The notes under the pieces were generated by a model, which ran no database searches, was not told where the DNA came from, and saw only the letters and a list, made by a program, of their open reading frames with translations. Of a DNA stretch of 64,000 bases, positions 18,712-27,791 are shown in pieces. Both the position numbers and the translations under genes were made by a program. How positions within the stretch are numbered: the stretch's first letter is position 1; each line of letters begins with the position of its first letter. The DNA is from Nitratireductor aquimarinus (GTDB lineage Bacteria > Pseudomonadota > Alphaproteobacteria > Rhizobiales > Rhizobiaceae), in NCBI RefSeq assembly GCF_017255295.1, contig NZ_JAFKDE010000003.1:186001-250000 (forward strand), given 5' to 3'.

Positions 18712-19434
18712 TCAGTAGCGGCGCATCAGGCCGACGAGGCGACCCTGCACCTTGACGCGGTCGGGGCCGAAGATACGGGTTTCGTAAGCCGGATTGGCGG
18801 CTTCAAGGGCAATCGATGCGCCCTTGCGGCGGAAACGCTTCAGCGTTGCCTCTTCCTGATCCACCAGCGCCACGACGATCTCGCCGGGATTGGCGGTCTG
18901 CGTCTCGCGGATGATCACCGTGTCGCCATCGAAAATGCCCGCATCGATCATCGAGTCGCCCTTGACCTCAAGCGCGTAGTGATCGCCACCGGTAAGCATG
19001 TCCGGCGGAACCGCGATGGAATGGGTCTGGTGCTGAATGGCGTCGATGGGGACACCGGCAGCGATGCGGCCCATGACAGGTACGGAAACGACGCCGGAAA
19101 GCGCGTCATCATTGCTGGCGGCAGGCTTGGAGGCCGCTGGCGCGGGCGTCTTGCCGAGGCTGCCCTCGATGACGCTTGGCGAAAAGCCGCGCGCGCCGGA
19201 ATTGAGGCCCGGCGCGATGGAATCGGGAAGCCGCAGAACCTCCAGCGCACGCGCCCTGTTCGGGAGCCGGCGAATGAAGCCGCGCTCCTCCAGAGCCGTG
19301 ATCAGCCGGTGAATGCCGGACTTGGAGGCGAGGTCGAGCGCCTCCTTCATTTCATCGAAGGAGGGCGGGATTCCGGTCTCCTTCAGTCGTTCATGGATGA
19401 ACAGAAGAAGTTCGTGCTGCTTGCGGGTCAGCAT
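18712..19434 (-). CDS. lexA: LexA repressor (SOS response regulator)
   Basis: A 240-residue LexA. The N-terminal winged helix-turn-helix ([17 protein letters not shown], about 1-65) binds DNA. The autocleavage site is Ala126-Gly127 in RIAAGV, and the catalytic dyad is Ser161 (KGDSMIDAG) and Lys199 (ATLKRF). RecA filaments trigger self-cleavage and induce DNA repair genes. I use ATG 19434 (MLTRKQ, the family start) instead of the GTG at 19443. A GTTC-N7-GTTC box about 50 bases upstream indicates autoregulation. Confidence 0.97.
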   Translation of the reverse strand: MLTRKQHELLLFIHERLKETGIPPSFDEMKEALDLASKSGIHRLITALEERGFIRRLPNRARALEVLRLPDSIAPGLNSGARGFSPSVIEGSLGKTPAPAASKPAASNDDALSGVVSVPVMGRIAAGVPIDAIQHQTHSIAVPPDMLTGGDHYALEVKGDSMIDAGIFDGDTVIIRETQTANPGEIVVALVDQEEATLKRFRRKGASIALEAANPAYETRIFGPDRVKVQGRLVGLMRRY

Positions 19435-19483
19435 GGGCGCCACCGAGAATCAGTTAAAAACAAAACCAGAACATACTCTATAT

Positions 19484-19498
19484 GTTCCAGTTGTGTTC
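19484..19498. promoter_or_regulatory. LexA box upstream of lexA
   Basis: GTTC-CAGTTGT-GTTC is an exact GTTC-N7-GTTC direct repeat, the alphaproteobacterial LexA operator. It lies 50-64 bases upstream of the lexA ATG. The neighbouring GAACATA-N5-TATGTTC palindrome (19469-19487) overlaps it and may add affinity or hold the -10 region. Confidence 0.75.
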
Positions 19499-19520
19499 CG
19501 CAACCGTCCGGTTGCAGCGC

Positions 19521-20153
19521 CTATGGCGCAGCGAAAAGCGCCTTGGCTCCGTCTGCCACGAACTGGACCGCGAGGGCTGCCAGAATGACGCCCAGGAGGC
19601 GCGTCAGGATGGAGCGTCCCGTTTCGCCCAGAAAGCGGTCCACGCGCTCCGCCAGCGTGAAAACGGCATAGGTGAGGAGGATCGTTCCAAGCAGGATGCC
19701 GAGCAGCGCGATGGTGCCAAGAATCGAATTGAACTCGCCCGAAAGAAGCACGGTCGCCGAGATGGCGCCGGGACCCGCGATCAGCGGAATGGCCAGCGGG
19801 AAGGCGGCGATGTTGCGGATCATGTCGCGCGTGATCGCGCGCTCGGCGCTCTTTTCGTGGCGCTCCTGGCGGCGCTCGAAGATCATCTCGAAGGCGATGA
19901 AGAACAGAAGCAGGCCGCCTGCCACGCGGAAGGCGGGAAGCGTGATGCCGAACACGGCCAGAATGGCGCTGCCAGCGACGCCGAACAGGGCCAGAACGGC
20001 GAATCCGATGATGGCTGCGCGCACGGCCACCTGATTGCGCTCCGAGCGGTTCATGCCCGCTGTCAGCGCCAGAAAGAGCGGCGCAAGCCCTGGCGGATCG
20101 ACGGTTACCAGCAATGTGACGAAGGCGTTGAAAACGGTATCGTAACCAGGCAT
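19521..20153 (-). CDS. MarC-family membrane protein
   Basis: A 210-residue inner-membrane protein with six predicted helices, of the MarC/NAAT family. Landmarks are VTVDPPGLAPLFLALTAG in the first helix pair, FRVAGGLLLFFIAFEMIF, and IPLIAGPGAISATVLLS. Despite the name, the family has no proven role in multiple antibiotic resistance; some members transport amino acids. It reads in the same direction as lexA, about 20 bases upstream of the LexA box, and diverges from gyrA. Confidence 0.88.
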   Translation of the reverse strand: MPGYDTVFNAFVTLLVTVDPPGLAPLFLALTAGMNRSERNQVAVRAAIIGFAVLALFGVAGSAILAVFGITLPAFRVAGGLLLFFIAFEMIFERRQERHEKSAERAITRDMIRNIAAFPLAIPLIAGPGAISATVLLSGEFNSILGTIALLGILLGTILLTYAVFTLAERVDRFLGETGRSILTRLLGVILAALAVQFVADGAKALFAAP

Positions 20154-20270
20154 CGGGTTCTCCTTGCGGCCTCTCTAGCCCAGCTTGGATGCGAGGGAAA
20201 AGCCCTCATTCTTCACGCAGGCTCGCTTCCTGCGGCAATTTGTCAAGGCGCTCATCCCCAGGAGGTTCGT

Positions 20271-20348
20271 ATGCGCCTGAAATTGCGTTGGATTTCCGTC
20301 ATCAAAAACGGATGCTCAATTGGAGAATCGCTGACGGCTCATATATAA
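20271..20348 (+). CDS. Candidate 25-residue leader peptide upstream of gyrA
   Basis: ATG 20271 is preceded by a perfect AGGAGG (20260-20265) with 5-base spacing. It encodes 25 residues beginning MRLKLRWISVIKNG and ending LTAHI before TAA at 20346-20348, 36 bases upstream of the gyrA TTG start. The gyrA start itself has almost no Shine-Dalgarno sequence. A regulatory leader is therefore plausible, but there is no homology evidence. Confidence 0.35.
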   Translation: MRLKLRWISVIKNGCSIGESLTAHI

Positions 20349-20384
20349 AGAGTATGTGATTCCTCATTAAGAATGTGACACGTT

Positions 20385-23252
20385 TTGACTGACCAGACGA
20401 CGCCGAACGGATCGGGCGAGCCCGACGAAATCGAGCCGATTTCCATTGTCGAGGAGATGCAGCGCTCTTATCTCGATTATGCGATGAGCGTGATCGTGAG
20501 CCGCGCCCTGCCGGATGCACGCGATGGTCTGAAGCCGGTGCATCGGCGCATTCTCTATGCATCCCATGAGAGCGGTTACCACTGGAACCGCAAATATGTG
20601 AAATCGGCCCGCCCCGTTGCCGACGTGATGGGTAAATACCACCCGCACGGCGATGCCGCCATCTACGACGCCTTGGTGCGTATGGCGCAGAACTGGTCCA
20701 TGCGCCTGCCGCTGGTCGACGGGCAGGGCAATTTCGGCTCCATCGACGGCGATCCGCCAGCGGCAATGCGTTACACCGAGTCGCGTCTCACCAAGGGTGC
20801 GCATGAGCTTCTGGAAGACATCGACAAGGACACGGTCGATTTTCAGGACACCTATGACGGCTCCTCCAGCGAGCCGCGCGTGCTTCCGGCGCGCTATCCG
20901 AACCTTCTGGTCAATGGTTCGGGTGGCATCGCCGTCGGCATGGCGACGAACATTCCGCCGCACAATCTGGTCGAAGTCATCAATGGCTGCGTGGCGCTGA
21001 TCGAGAACCCCGCACTCGGCCTGTCGCAGTTGCAGGAGATCATTCCCGGTCCCGATTTCCCGACCGGCGGCCTGATTCTCGGCCGTTCGGGCATTCGCAG
21101 CGCCTATGAGACGGGCCGCGGCTCGATCCTCATGCGCGGCAAGGTCTCGATCGAGCCGGCGCGCAATGATCGCGAAGCGATCATCATCACCGAAGTTCCC
21201 TATCAGGTGAACAAGGCGTCGATGATCGAAAAGATGGCCGAGCTGGTCCGCGACAAGCGCATTGAAGGCATTTCCGACATTCGCGACGAGAGTGACCGTC
21301 AGGGTTACCGCGTCGTGGTCGAGCTGAAGCGCGACGCCGTTGCCGATGTGGTGCTGAACCAGCTTTACCGCTTCACGCCGCTTCAGACCTCCTTTGGCGC
21401 CAACATGGTGGCGCTCAACGGCGGCAAGCCGGAACAGATGAACCTGCTTGATCTGCTCCAGGCCTTTGTCTACTTCCGCGAGGAAGTGGTCAGCCGGCGC
21501 ACCAAGTACCTGCTGCGCAAGGCGCGCGAGCGCGCGCACGTCCTCGTTGGCCTGGCGATTGCCGTTGCCAATATCGACGAGGTGATCAAGCTCATCCGTC
21601 ACGCGCCCGATCCGCAGACCGCGCGCGAGCAGTTGATGGAGCGCCGCTGGCCGGCCTCCGATGTGGAAGCGCTGATCCTGCTGATCGATGATCCGCGTCA
21701 CCGCATCAATGAGGATGGCACCTACAATCTGTCCGAAGAACAGGCGCGTTCGATCCTCGAGCTGCGTCTCCAGCGCCTCACCGCGCTCGGACGCGACGAG
21801 ATCGCCGACGAATTGAACAAGATCGGTGTGGAGATCGCGGATTTCCTCGAGATTCTGTCTTCGCGCGCCCGCATTCAGCAGATCGTCAAGGACGAGCTCA
21901 TCGGCGTGCGCGACGAGTTCGGCACGCCGCGCCGCACCGAGATCACCGAAGGTGGCGCAGATCTCGACGATGAGGATCTGATCCAGCGTGAGGACATGGT
22001 CGTCACGGTCACGCGCAAGGGCTATATCAAGCGCGTGCCGCTTTCGATCTACCGGGCGCAGGCGCGTGGCGGCAAGGGCCGCTCGGGCATGTCGACCAAG
22101 GACGAGGATTTCGTCACACAGCTCTTCGTCGCCAACACCCACACGCCGATCCTGTTCTTCTCCTCGCGTGGCATTGTCTACAAGGAGAAGGTCTGGCGTC
22201 TGCCGGTCGGTACGCCGCAATCGGTTGGCAAGTTCCTGCGCAACATGCTGCCGCTCGAAGAGGGCGAGAGCATCACCACGATCATGCCGCTTCCGGAGGA
22301 TGAAGAGAGCTGGGGCGCGCTGGACGTCATGTTCGCCACCACGCGCGGCACGGTGCGGCGCAACAAGCTGTCGGATTTCGTTCAGGTCAACCGCAATGGC
22401 AAGATCGCCATGAAGCTGGATGATCCGAGCGACGAGATCCTCGGCGTCTTCACCTGTACCGAAGACGACGACGTTCTGCTGACGGCGGCTTCGGGGCAGT
22501 GCATCCGCTTCTGCGTCACCGATGTACGCGTCTTCGCCGGGCGCAACTCGATCGGCGTGCGCGGCATCAATCTGGCCGAGGGCGACCGGGTCATCTCCAT
22601 GGCCATTCTGGCCCATGTGGAGGCAAGCCCGGCCGAACGCGCTGCCTATCTCAAGCAGGCCGCCGCCGAGCGGCGTCAGGCTTCGGGTGAAGAAGAGGAA
22701 GTGGCGCTCACCAACGAGGATGTCGGTGAGGAGGAAAGCCTGTCCACGGAGCGCTTCGAAGAGCTTCAGGCGCGCGAGCAGATGGTGCTGACCGTCAGCG
22801 AGTTCGGCTATGGCAAGCGCTCGTCCAGCTACGACTTCCGTGTCACCGGACGTGGCGGCAAGGGCATTCGCGCCACCGATGTCTCCAAAACCGGCGAGAT
22901 CGGTCCGCTCATCGCGGCGTTCCCGGTCGAGCAGGAAGACCAGATCATGCTGGTTTCCAATGCCGGTCAGGTCATCCGCGTTCCGGTCGGTGGCATCCGC
23001 ATCGCAAGCCGCGCCACCAAGGGCGTGACCATCTTCAACACGGCCAAGGGCGAGAAGGTGGTTTCGGTTGAGCGTATTTCCGATACGCAGGCCGAAGAAG
23101 AAGAGATGGAAGCGCTGGACGGAGAAGCCGCAGCCGAGGCGGGGGATGCTCCTGCCGCCAACGCGGATACGCCCGACAATGGCGCTGACACTGGTGCCGA
23201 CAATGGCGCTGGCGAAGACGGTGCTTCTGGCGGCGAGGGCGCTGCCGAATAA
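20385..23252 (+). CDS. gyrA: DNA gyrase subunit A
   Basis: A 955-residue gyrase A that cuts and rejoins DNA to introduce negative supercoils with GyrB. The winged-helix core has [12 protein letters not shown] (residues 84-95) and the catalytic Tyr130 in [10 protein letters not shown]. The GyrA-box region ARGGKGRSG opens the C-terminal beta-pinwheel. The quinolone-region residue equivalent to E. coli Ser83 is Ala91, while Asp87 is kept (Asp95). The pinwheel carries a charged insertion around residues 745-785, and the protein ends in an Ala/Gly/Asp/Glu tail. It starts at TTG; a TGA nine bases upstream rules out an earlier start. Confidence 0.97.
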   Translation: MTDQTTPNGSGEPDEIEPISIVEEMQRSYLDYAMSVIVSRALPDARDGLKPVHRRILYASHESGYHWNRKYVKSARPVADVMGKYHPHGDAAIYDALVRMAQNWSMRLPLVDGQGNFGSIDGDPPAAMRYTESRLTKGAHELLEDIDKDTVDFQDTYDGSSSEPRVLPARYPNLLVNGSGGIAVGMATNIPPHNLVEVINGCVALIENPALGLSQLQEIIPGPDFPTGGLILGRSGIRSAYETGRGSILMRGKVSIEPARNDREAIIITEVPYQVNKASMIEKMAELVRDKRIEGISDIRDESDRQGYRVVVELKRDAVADVVLNQLYRFTPLQTSFGANMVALNGGKPEQMNLLDLLQAFVYFREEVVSRRTKYLLRKARERAHVLVGLAIAVANIDEVIKLIRHAPDPQTAREQLMERRWPASDVEALILLIDDPRHRINEDGTYNLSEEQARSILELRLQRLTALGRDEIADELNKIGVEIADFLEILSSRARIQQIVKDELIGVRDEFGTPRRTEITEGGADLDDEDLIQREDMVVTVTRKGYIKRVPLSIYRAQARGGKGRSGMSTKDEDFVTQLFVANTHTPILFFSSRGIVYKEKVWRLPVGTPQSVGKFLRNMLPLEEGESITTIMPLPEDEESWGALDVMFATTRGTVRRNKLSDFVQVNRNGKIAMKLDDPSDEILGVFTCTEDDDVLLTAASGQCIRFCVTDVRVFAGRNSIGVRGINLAEGDRVISMAILAHVEASPAERAAYLKQAAAERRQASGEEEEVALTNEDVGEEESLSTERFEELQAREQMVLTVSEFGYGKRSSSYDFRVTGRGGKGIRATDVSKTGEIGPLIAAFPVEQEDQIMLVSNAGQVIRVPVGGIRIASRATKGVTIFNTAKGEKVVSVERISDTQAEEEEMEALDGEAAAEAGDAPAANADTPDNGADTGADNGAGEDGASGGEGAAE

Positions 23253-23275
23253 TCGGCAGCCTTCTTCCAAACGTA

Positions 23276-23301
23276 AGGGGCAGGGATCCGTTCCTGCCCT
23301 T
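23276..23301 (+). terminator. Terminator of gyrA
   Basis: AGGGGCAGG (23276-23284) pairs with CCTGCCCTT (23293-23301), with one G-U pair, around an 8-base loop. It lies 24 bases beyond the gyrA stop. It touches the stop codon of the small minus-strand ORF at 23301-23447. Confidence 0.6.
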
Positions 23302-23447
23302 TAACGCAGGCGGCTATGACCCGTGTTGCGGCCCGTGTTGCGCACGCGGTTTTCCAGCTTGATGCGGTTGGCCTCTTCATGAAGGCCGACCGCCGTTGCG
23401 ATCAGCATGGCGACGGTCATTGCGGCAGCGAGCGTAAAGATAAGCAT
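23301..23447 (-). CDS. 48-residue single-span membrane protein
   Basis: ATG at 23447 (minus strand) is preceded by AAAGGAG with about 7-base spacing, a near-ideal ribosome site. The product has a hydrophobic helix at residues 1-22 (MLIFTLAAAMTVAMLIATAV). A basic, polar tail follows with EEANRIKLENRVRN and a short NTGRNTG repeat. Such small proteins are missed by length cut-offs. I recognise no family. It lies between gyrA and coaD, on the opposite strand to both. Confidence 0.6.
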   Translation of the reverse strand: MLIFTLAAAMTVAMLIATAVGLHEEANRIKLENRVRNTGRNTGHSRLR

Positions 23448-23565
23448 GGCTTGTCTCCTTTGGCCTGTTAACGAAGAGAGACGCCATTTGGTTTCATGGC
23501 TGGCGCTCTCCCTGCCATTGGTGTCCTGACTAGCCCAACTGGTTCGAACCGTTCTTGAATGGGGC

Positions 23566-23580
23566 GTTCATGCCTCGTTC
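23566..23580. promoter_or_regulatory. Possible second LexA box
   Basis: GTTC-ATGCCTC-GTTC matches GTTC-N7-GTTC exactly. It lies 88 bases upstream of coaD and 119 bases upstream of the 48-residue minus-strand ORF. About two chance matches are expected in a window this size, so position alone is weak support. Confidence 0.3.
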
Positions 23581-23667
23581 ATGCGCTCTGCGGCCTTGTG
23601 CCCGACGGGGCTGCCCTGGCGTGATTGCTGAATTGCCATCGCCCGGCAAGACGGATAAAAGCACGCC

Positions 23668-24168
23668 ATGACCGAACGAACAGCCTTTTATGCCGGGTCT
23701 TTCGATCCACTGACAAATGGCCACCTGGATGTGCTCAAGGGCGCGCTCACGGTATCTGACCGCATTGTCGTCGGGATCGGCCTTCACCCGGGCAAGAAGC
23801 CGCTTTTTTCCTACGAGGAGCGCGTCGCATTGATCCAGCGCTCTGCGCTGGCCGAGCTTGGTGACGATGCCGGGCGCATCGAGGTTGTCGCGTTTGACGG
23901 GCTGGTCATCGATGCGGCGCGCGAGCATGGCGCATCGATCATGATCCGCGGCCTGCGCGATGGCACCGATCTTGATTATGAAATGCAGATGGCGGGCATG
24001 AATGAAACCATGGCGCCCGACCTGCAGACTGTTTTTTTGCCGGCAAGTCCTTCCGTGCGCACAATTACCGCCACACTTGTACGGCAGATCGCTTCCATGG
24101 GCGGAAATATAGCGCCATTCGTTCCTTCCGTTGTTCTGGAAGCGCTCAAAGCCAAATTCCCCGCCTGA
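23668..24168 (+). CDS. coaD: Phosphopantetheine adenylyltransferase
   Basis: A 166-residue nucleotidyltransferase that makes dephospho-CoA from 4'-phosphopantetheine and ATP, the penultimate step of CoA synthesis. The [13 protein letters not shown] motif (TxGH class, residues 9-21) and [14 protein letters not shown] are intact. The ISSTLVR-type motif appears as [11 protein letters not shown]. It is followed after 18 bases by the periplasmic cyclophilin gene. The 1-2 kb around it has several small elements but no other coding region on the plus strand. Confidence 0.95.
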   Translation: MTERTAFYAGSFDPLTNGHLDVLKGALTVSDRIVVGIGLHPGKKPLFSYEERVALIQRSALAELGDDAGRIEVVAFDGLVIDAAREHGASIMIRGLRDGTDLDYEMQMAGMNETMAPDLQTVFLPASPSVRTITATLVRQIASMGGNIAPFVPSVVLEALKAKFPA

Positions 24169-24186
24169 AACCAAAAGGAGAGTTTC

Positions 24187-24777
24187 ATGCAGCTTCGCAA
24201 GCTTGCCTCGTCTGCGCTCGTGGCCGGTGCACTCATGATCGGTCTTGGCGTTGCTACTGCAGCCGAACCCGAAAACACGGTGATTCTCACGCTCAAGAAC
24301 GGCGATGTCACCATCGGACTGCGGCCTGACCTGGCTCCCAAGCATGTCGAACAGATCAAGGCTCTGGTGGCCGAAGGCGCTTACGACAATGTCGCGTTCC
24401 ACCGCGTGATCGATGGCTTCATGGCGCAGACCGGCGATGTCCAGTTCGGCGATGTGGAAGATGGTTTCGATGCGCGTCTGGTTGGCACCGGCGGTTCGGA
24501 AAAGCCCGATCTTCCCGCTGAGTTCTCCGATGCAGACTTTGCGCGCGGCACGGTCGGCATGGCCCGCTCGCAGGATCCGAATTCCGCAAATTCCCAGTTC
24601 TTCATCATGTTTGCCCCCGCCTCGCACCTCAACGGCCAATATACCGTGATCGGCGAGGTCGAATCGGGCATGGAGCTGGTCGACAAGATCAAGAAGGGTG
24701 ATTCCGCAAGAAACGGCATGGTGCAGAACCCGGACAAGGTTCTGAAAGCACGCATGGCGAGCGACAGCGCGAATTAA
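24187..24777 (+). CDS. Periplasmic cyclophilin-type peptidyl-prolyl isomerase
   Basis: A 196-residue cyclophilin with a signal peptide (about 1-26, ending GVATAAE), so it acts in the periplasm. It catalyses proline cis-trans isomerisation. The active-site region is FHRVIDGFMAQTGD, with Arg and Phe in place, and NSANSQFFIMF follows. Compared with the cytosolic paralogue downstream, it has a small insertion after MAQTGD (VQFGDVEDGFDARLVGTGG). The ribosome site AAAGGAG lies before the ATG. A repeat-rich gap separates it from the paralogue. Confidence 0.92.
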   Translation: MQLRKLASSALVAGALMIGLGVATAAEPENTVILTLKNGDVTIGLRPDLAPKHVEQIKALVAEGAYDNVAFHRVIDGFMAQTGDVQFGDVEDGFDARLVGTGGSEKPDLPAEFSDADFARGTVGMARSQDPNSANSQFFIMFAPASHLNGQYTVIGEVESGMELVDKIKKGDSARNGMVQNPDKVLKARMASDSAN

Positions 24778-24780
24778 AGC

Positions 24781-24880
24781 GGTTCCAGGAAAAGCGGGAA
24801 CATTTTTCCGTCCGGAACTGCGCAAAACCAATGCATTAGAGCGTTTTCCCGATTCACCGAAAAGCGCAAACGCTCTAACC
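24781..24880. repeat. Palindromic repeat between the two cyclophilin genes
   Basis: Two nested structures are seen. GGTTCC...GGAAC with internal AAAAGCGGGAACATTTTTCC (about 24781-24816) comes first. A perfect 11-bp inverted repeat TTAGAGCGTTT (24836-24846) / AAACGCTCTAA (24868-24878) follows. This is the TAGAGCGTTT-type intergenic palindrome common in rhizobia. No ORF. Confidence 0.6.
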
Positions 24881-24905
24881 GCGTCGATACAAGAAAGGTA
24901 CAAAA

Positions 24906-25382
24906 ATGGCTGATATCAAGGATCCGGAAAACGCGATCGTGATGGAGACGACCAAGGGCAAGGTCGTGATCCAACTCTTCCCGGACGTTGCGCCCGAGCA
25001 TGTGAAGCGCATCAAGGAACTGGCCCGTGAGAACTTCTACGATGGCATCGTGTTCCACCGCGTGATCGACGGTTTCATGGCGCAGACCGGCGACCCGACG
25101 GGCACCGGCATGGGCGGTTCCGACAAGCCGGACCTCAAGGCCGAATTCTCCAACACGGCGCATGAGCGCGGCACCTGCTCGATGGCCCGTTCGCAGAACC
25201 CGAATTCCGCCAACTCGCAGTTCTTCATCTGCTTCGACAAGGCTCCGTGGCTTGACCGTCAGTACTCGGCCTGGGGCCAGGTGGTCGAAGGCATGGACAG
25301 CATCGACAAGATCAAGCGCGGTGAGCCGGTTTCGGAGCCCGATTCCATCATCACCATGCGTGTTGCGGCTGACGTCGCTTAA
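24906..25382 (+). CDS. ppiB: Cytosolic cyclophilin-type peptidyl-prolyl isomerase
   Basis: A 158-residue cyclophilin without a signal peptide, so cytoplasmic. It begins MADIKDPENAIVMETTKGKV and has FHRVIDGFMAQTGDPTGTG and NSANSQFFICFDKAPWLD. It aligns through most of its length with the preceding gene, which indicates an old duplication with re-targeting. GAAAGG lies before the ATG. A strong hairpin (25392-25415) follows the stop. Confidence 0.92.
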   Translation: MADIKDPENAIVMETTKGKVVIQLFPDVAPEHVKRIKELARENFYDGIVFHRVIDGFMAQTGDPTGTGMGGSDKPDLKAEFSNTAHERGTCSMARSQNPNSANSQFFICFDKAPWLDRQYSAWGQVVEGMDSIDKIKRGEPVSEPDSIITMRVAADVA

Positions 25383-25391
25383 ATTCCTGAC

Positions 25392-25419
25392 ACCGGGCGG
25401 CAGTCGCCGCCCGGTCTCT
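25392..25419 (+). terminator. Terminator after ppiB
   Basis: Perfect 10-bp arms ACCGGGCGGC (25392-25401) and GCCGCCCGGT (25406-25415) with an AGTC loop are followed by CTCTTT. The T-run is imperfect, but the stem is very stable. It is 9 bases after the stop and 20 before queA. Confidence 0.6.
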
Positions 25420-25436
25420 TTCCGGCCTTACCTGCC

Positions 25437-26513
25437 ATGCGCGTAGATATTTTCGATTTCGATCTCCCCGAAGAGCGCATTGCGCTGCGGCCTGTCAGTC
25501 CGCGCGATTGCGCGCGCATGCTTCTGGTTCGCGATGACACGCTTGAAGATCGCGTGGTCCGCGACCTGCCGTCGCTGCTTCAGCCCGGCGACGCACTCGT
25601 TTTCAATGATACCAAGGTCATTCCGGCCCGGCTTTCCGGCATCCGCCGCCGTGGCGAGGCTCAGGCCCGCATCGAGGCCACGCTGCATATGCGCGAAGGC
25701 CCGGACCGCTGGCGCGCCTTCCTGAAACCCGCAAAGCGGGTGAAGCAGGGCGAACGCATCCAGTTCGGCCATGATGGCGAAAGCTGCTTTCTGGGAACGC
25801 TGGAAGCAACCGTCGCCGAAAAGGGCGAGGGCGGCGAAGCCCTGCTGGTGTTCGACTTTTCCGGTCCGGTTCTGGATGAGGCGATTGCGGCTGCGGGCCA
25901 CATGCCCCTGCCGCCCTACATTGCCGGAAAGCGCGCCGAAGATGCGCGCGACGATACCGATTATCAGACGGTTTACGCCCGCGAGGAAGGTGCGGTGGCT
26001 GCGCCCACGGCCGGGCTCCACTTCACGCCGGAACTCATGCAGGCGCTGGATGCGGCCGGCATTGAGCGGCACTTCGTGACGCTGCATGTGGGGGCGGGCA
26101 CCTTTCTGCCCGTGAAGGTCGACGATACGGACGACCACAAGATGCATTTTGAGCGTGGCGAGGTGAGCGCGCAGACCGCTGCCGCGCTGAACGCCGTGCG
26201 GGCGCGGGGTGGCAGGATCGTCTCGGTCGGCACCACATCGCTCAGGCTTCTGGAAAGTGCGGCGCAACGAACGGGCGCGCTTGAAGCCTGGTCCGGCGCG
26301 ACCGACATCTTCATCACGCCCGGCTATCGCTTCCGCACCGTCGATGTGCTGATGACGAATTTTCACCTGCCGCGCTCGACGCTGTTCATGCTGGTTTCGG
26401 CCTTCTGCGGCACGGAACGCATGAAGCGCGCCTATGAGCACGCGATCAGCAATGAGTACCGCTTTTATTCCTATGGCGATTCCAGCCTGCTTTTCAGGGA
26501 TGACCAACCGTGA
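25437..26513 (+). CDS. queA: S-adenosylmethionine:tRNA ribosyltransferase-isomerase
   Basis: A 358-residue QueA that transfers and isomerises the ribosyl group of SAM onto preQ1-tRNA to give epoxyqueuosine. Seen: [13 protein letters not shown] at the start, [35 protein letters not shown] and [19 protein letters not shown]. The stop overlaps the tgt start by four bases, giving a queA-tgt operon for queuosine insertion. The family length is normal. Confidence 0.96.
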   Translation: MRVDIFDFDLPEERIALRPVSPRDCARMLLVRDDTLEDRVVRDLPSLLQPGDALVFNDTKVIPARLSGIRRRGEAQARIEATLHMREGPDRWRAFLKPAKRVKQGERIQFGHDGESCFLGTLEATVAEKGEGGEALLVFDFSGPVLDEAIAAAGHMPLPPYIAGKRAEDARDDTDYQTVYAREEGAVAAPTAGLHFTPELMQALDAAGIERHFVTLHVGAGTFLPVKVDDTDDHKMHFERGEVSAQTAAALNAVRARGGRIVSVGTTSLRLLESAAQRTGALEAWSGATDIFITPGYRFRTVDVLMTNFHLPRSTLFMLVSAFCGTERMKRAYEHAISNEYRFYSYGDSSLLFRDDQP

Positions 26514-27640
26514 GTGACCGGTTCACCTTTCGCCTTCTCGCTTCGGACGGAAAGGCCCGCCGTGGCGAGATCACCATGCCGCGCGGCACGATCCGCACAC
26601 CGGCTTTCATGCCGGTGGGAACGGCGGGCACCGTCAAGGCCATGTATATGGACCAGGTGCGCGATCTGGGGGCCGACATCATCCTCGGCAACACCTATCA
26701 CCTGATGCTTCGGCCGGGTGCGGAGCGCATGGCGCGGCTGGGCGGACTGCACGAATTCGCGCGCTGGCCCTATCCGATCCTCACGGATTCGGGCGGATTT
26801 CAGGTGATGTCGCTGTCGGAACTGCGCAAGATCACCGAGAAGGGCGTCACCTTCCGCTCGCATGTGGACGGCCAGGTGTTCGAGATGCCGCCGGAGCGCT
26901 CCATCGAAATTCAGGGGCTGCTCGGATCCGATATCCAGATGCAGCTCGACGAATGCGTTGCGCTGCCGGCGGAAGAAAAAGAGATCGAGCGCGCGATGGA
27001 GCTTTCGCTGCGCTGGGCCGAGCGTTGCAAGACCGCCTTTGGCGATCAGCCGGGCAAGGCCATGTTCGGCATCGTGCAGGGCGGCGACAAACCGCATCTG
27101 CGCGAGCGTTCCGCTGCCGCACTCGCTGCGATGGACCTGAAGGGCTATGCCGTTGGCGGTCTGGCCGTCGGCGAGCCGCAGGCGGTGATGCTTGAGATGC
27201 TGGAAGCCACTTGCCCTGTTCTGCCGGTCGAAAAGCCGCGCTATCTCATGGGCGTCGGCACGCCTGACGACATTCTTAAATCGGTGGCGCGCGGGATAGA
27301 CATGTTCGACTGCGTGATGCCGACGCGCGCCGGCCGGCACGGCCTTGCCTACACGCGCCGGGGCAAGATTAATCTGAAGAATGCCCGCCATGCGGAAGAT
27401 CTGCGCCCGCTGGATGAAGAGAGCGATTGCCCGGCAGCCCGTGATTATTCGCGCGCCTATCTGCATCATCTGGTGAAGTCGGGCGAGTCGCTCGCAGGCA
27501 TGCTTCTGACTTGGAACAATCTCGCCTATTACCAGTCTCTGATGCAGGATATTCGCGACGCCATCGAGGCCGGCCGCTTTGCCGAGCGCGCTGCCGAAAT
27601 CACCGCTGCCTGGGAAAAAGGCGACCTGCCGCCGCTCTGA
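26510..27640 (+). CDS. tgt: Queuine/preQ1 tRNA-guanine transglycosylase with degenerate zinc site
   Basis: A 376-residue Tgt that exchanges guanine-34 for preQ1 in tRNAs with GUN anticodons. The core is intact: [12 protein letters not shown] (Asp93), the nucleophile Asp264 in [17 protein letters not shown], and SRAYLHHL. The usual CxCxxC-His zinc ligands are mostly missing: Ser305, Cys307, Ala310, and Asn336 where TIHNL has His. The protein is otherwise full length and in operon with queA, so I expect it to be functional, perhaps zinc-independent. A terminator follows. Confidence 0.95.
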   Translation: MSDRFTFRLLASDGKARRGEITMPRGTIRTPAFMPVGTAGTVKAMYMDQVRDLGADIILGNTYHLMLRPGAERMARLGGLHEFARWPYPILTDSGGFQVMSLSELRKITEKGVTFRSHVDGQVFEMPPERSIEIQGLLGSDIQMQLDECVALPAEEKEIERAMELSLRWAERCKTAFGDQPGKAMFGIVQGGDKPHLRERSAAALAAMDLKGYAVGGLAVGEPQAVMLEMLEATCPVLPVEKPRYLMGVGTPDDILKSVARGIDMFDCVMPTRAGRHGLAYTRRGKINLKNARHAEDLRPLDEESDCPAARDYSRAYLHHLVKSGESLAGMLLTWNNLAYYQSLMQDIRDAIEAGRFAERAAEITAAWEKGDLPPL

Positions 27641-27697
27641 TCGGCTACGCTGCGATCATTGCTCAAGAGATCGGCGCAGTGCCCGGATCATGCGCAG

Positions 27698-27722
27698 AAC
27701 GCGCCCAATCCGGGCGCGTTTT
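27698..27722 (+). terminator. Terminator of queA-tgt
   Basis: AACGCGCCC (27698-27706) and GGGCGCGTT (27712-27720) form a perfect 9-bp stem around a 5-base loop, running into TTTT. It separates tgt from the Anbu cluster. Confidence 0.75.
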
Positions 27723-27791
27723 CGGTAAGTTATAGAAACGACTTGCTTTTTGGCTGTATCCCCGTTGAAATGCTCGTGAGAGGAGCATTTC

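Noticed and set aside
20367-23270. A 967-codon open frame antisense to gyrA (similar long antisense frames lie over mfd, recG, glnA and the SSS symporter)
   Set aside because: These frames mirror the codon bias of strongly coding GC-rich genes on the other strand, have no ribosome sites, and overlap essential genes completely.
23566-23580. Firm SOS regulation of coaD by a LexA box
   Set aside because: The 8 fixed bases are expected about twice by chance in 64 kb on two strands, and coaD is not a known SOS gene. Kept only as a weak site.
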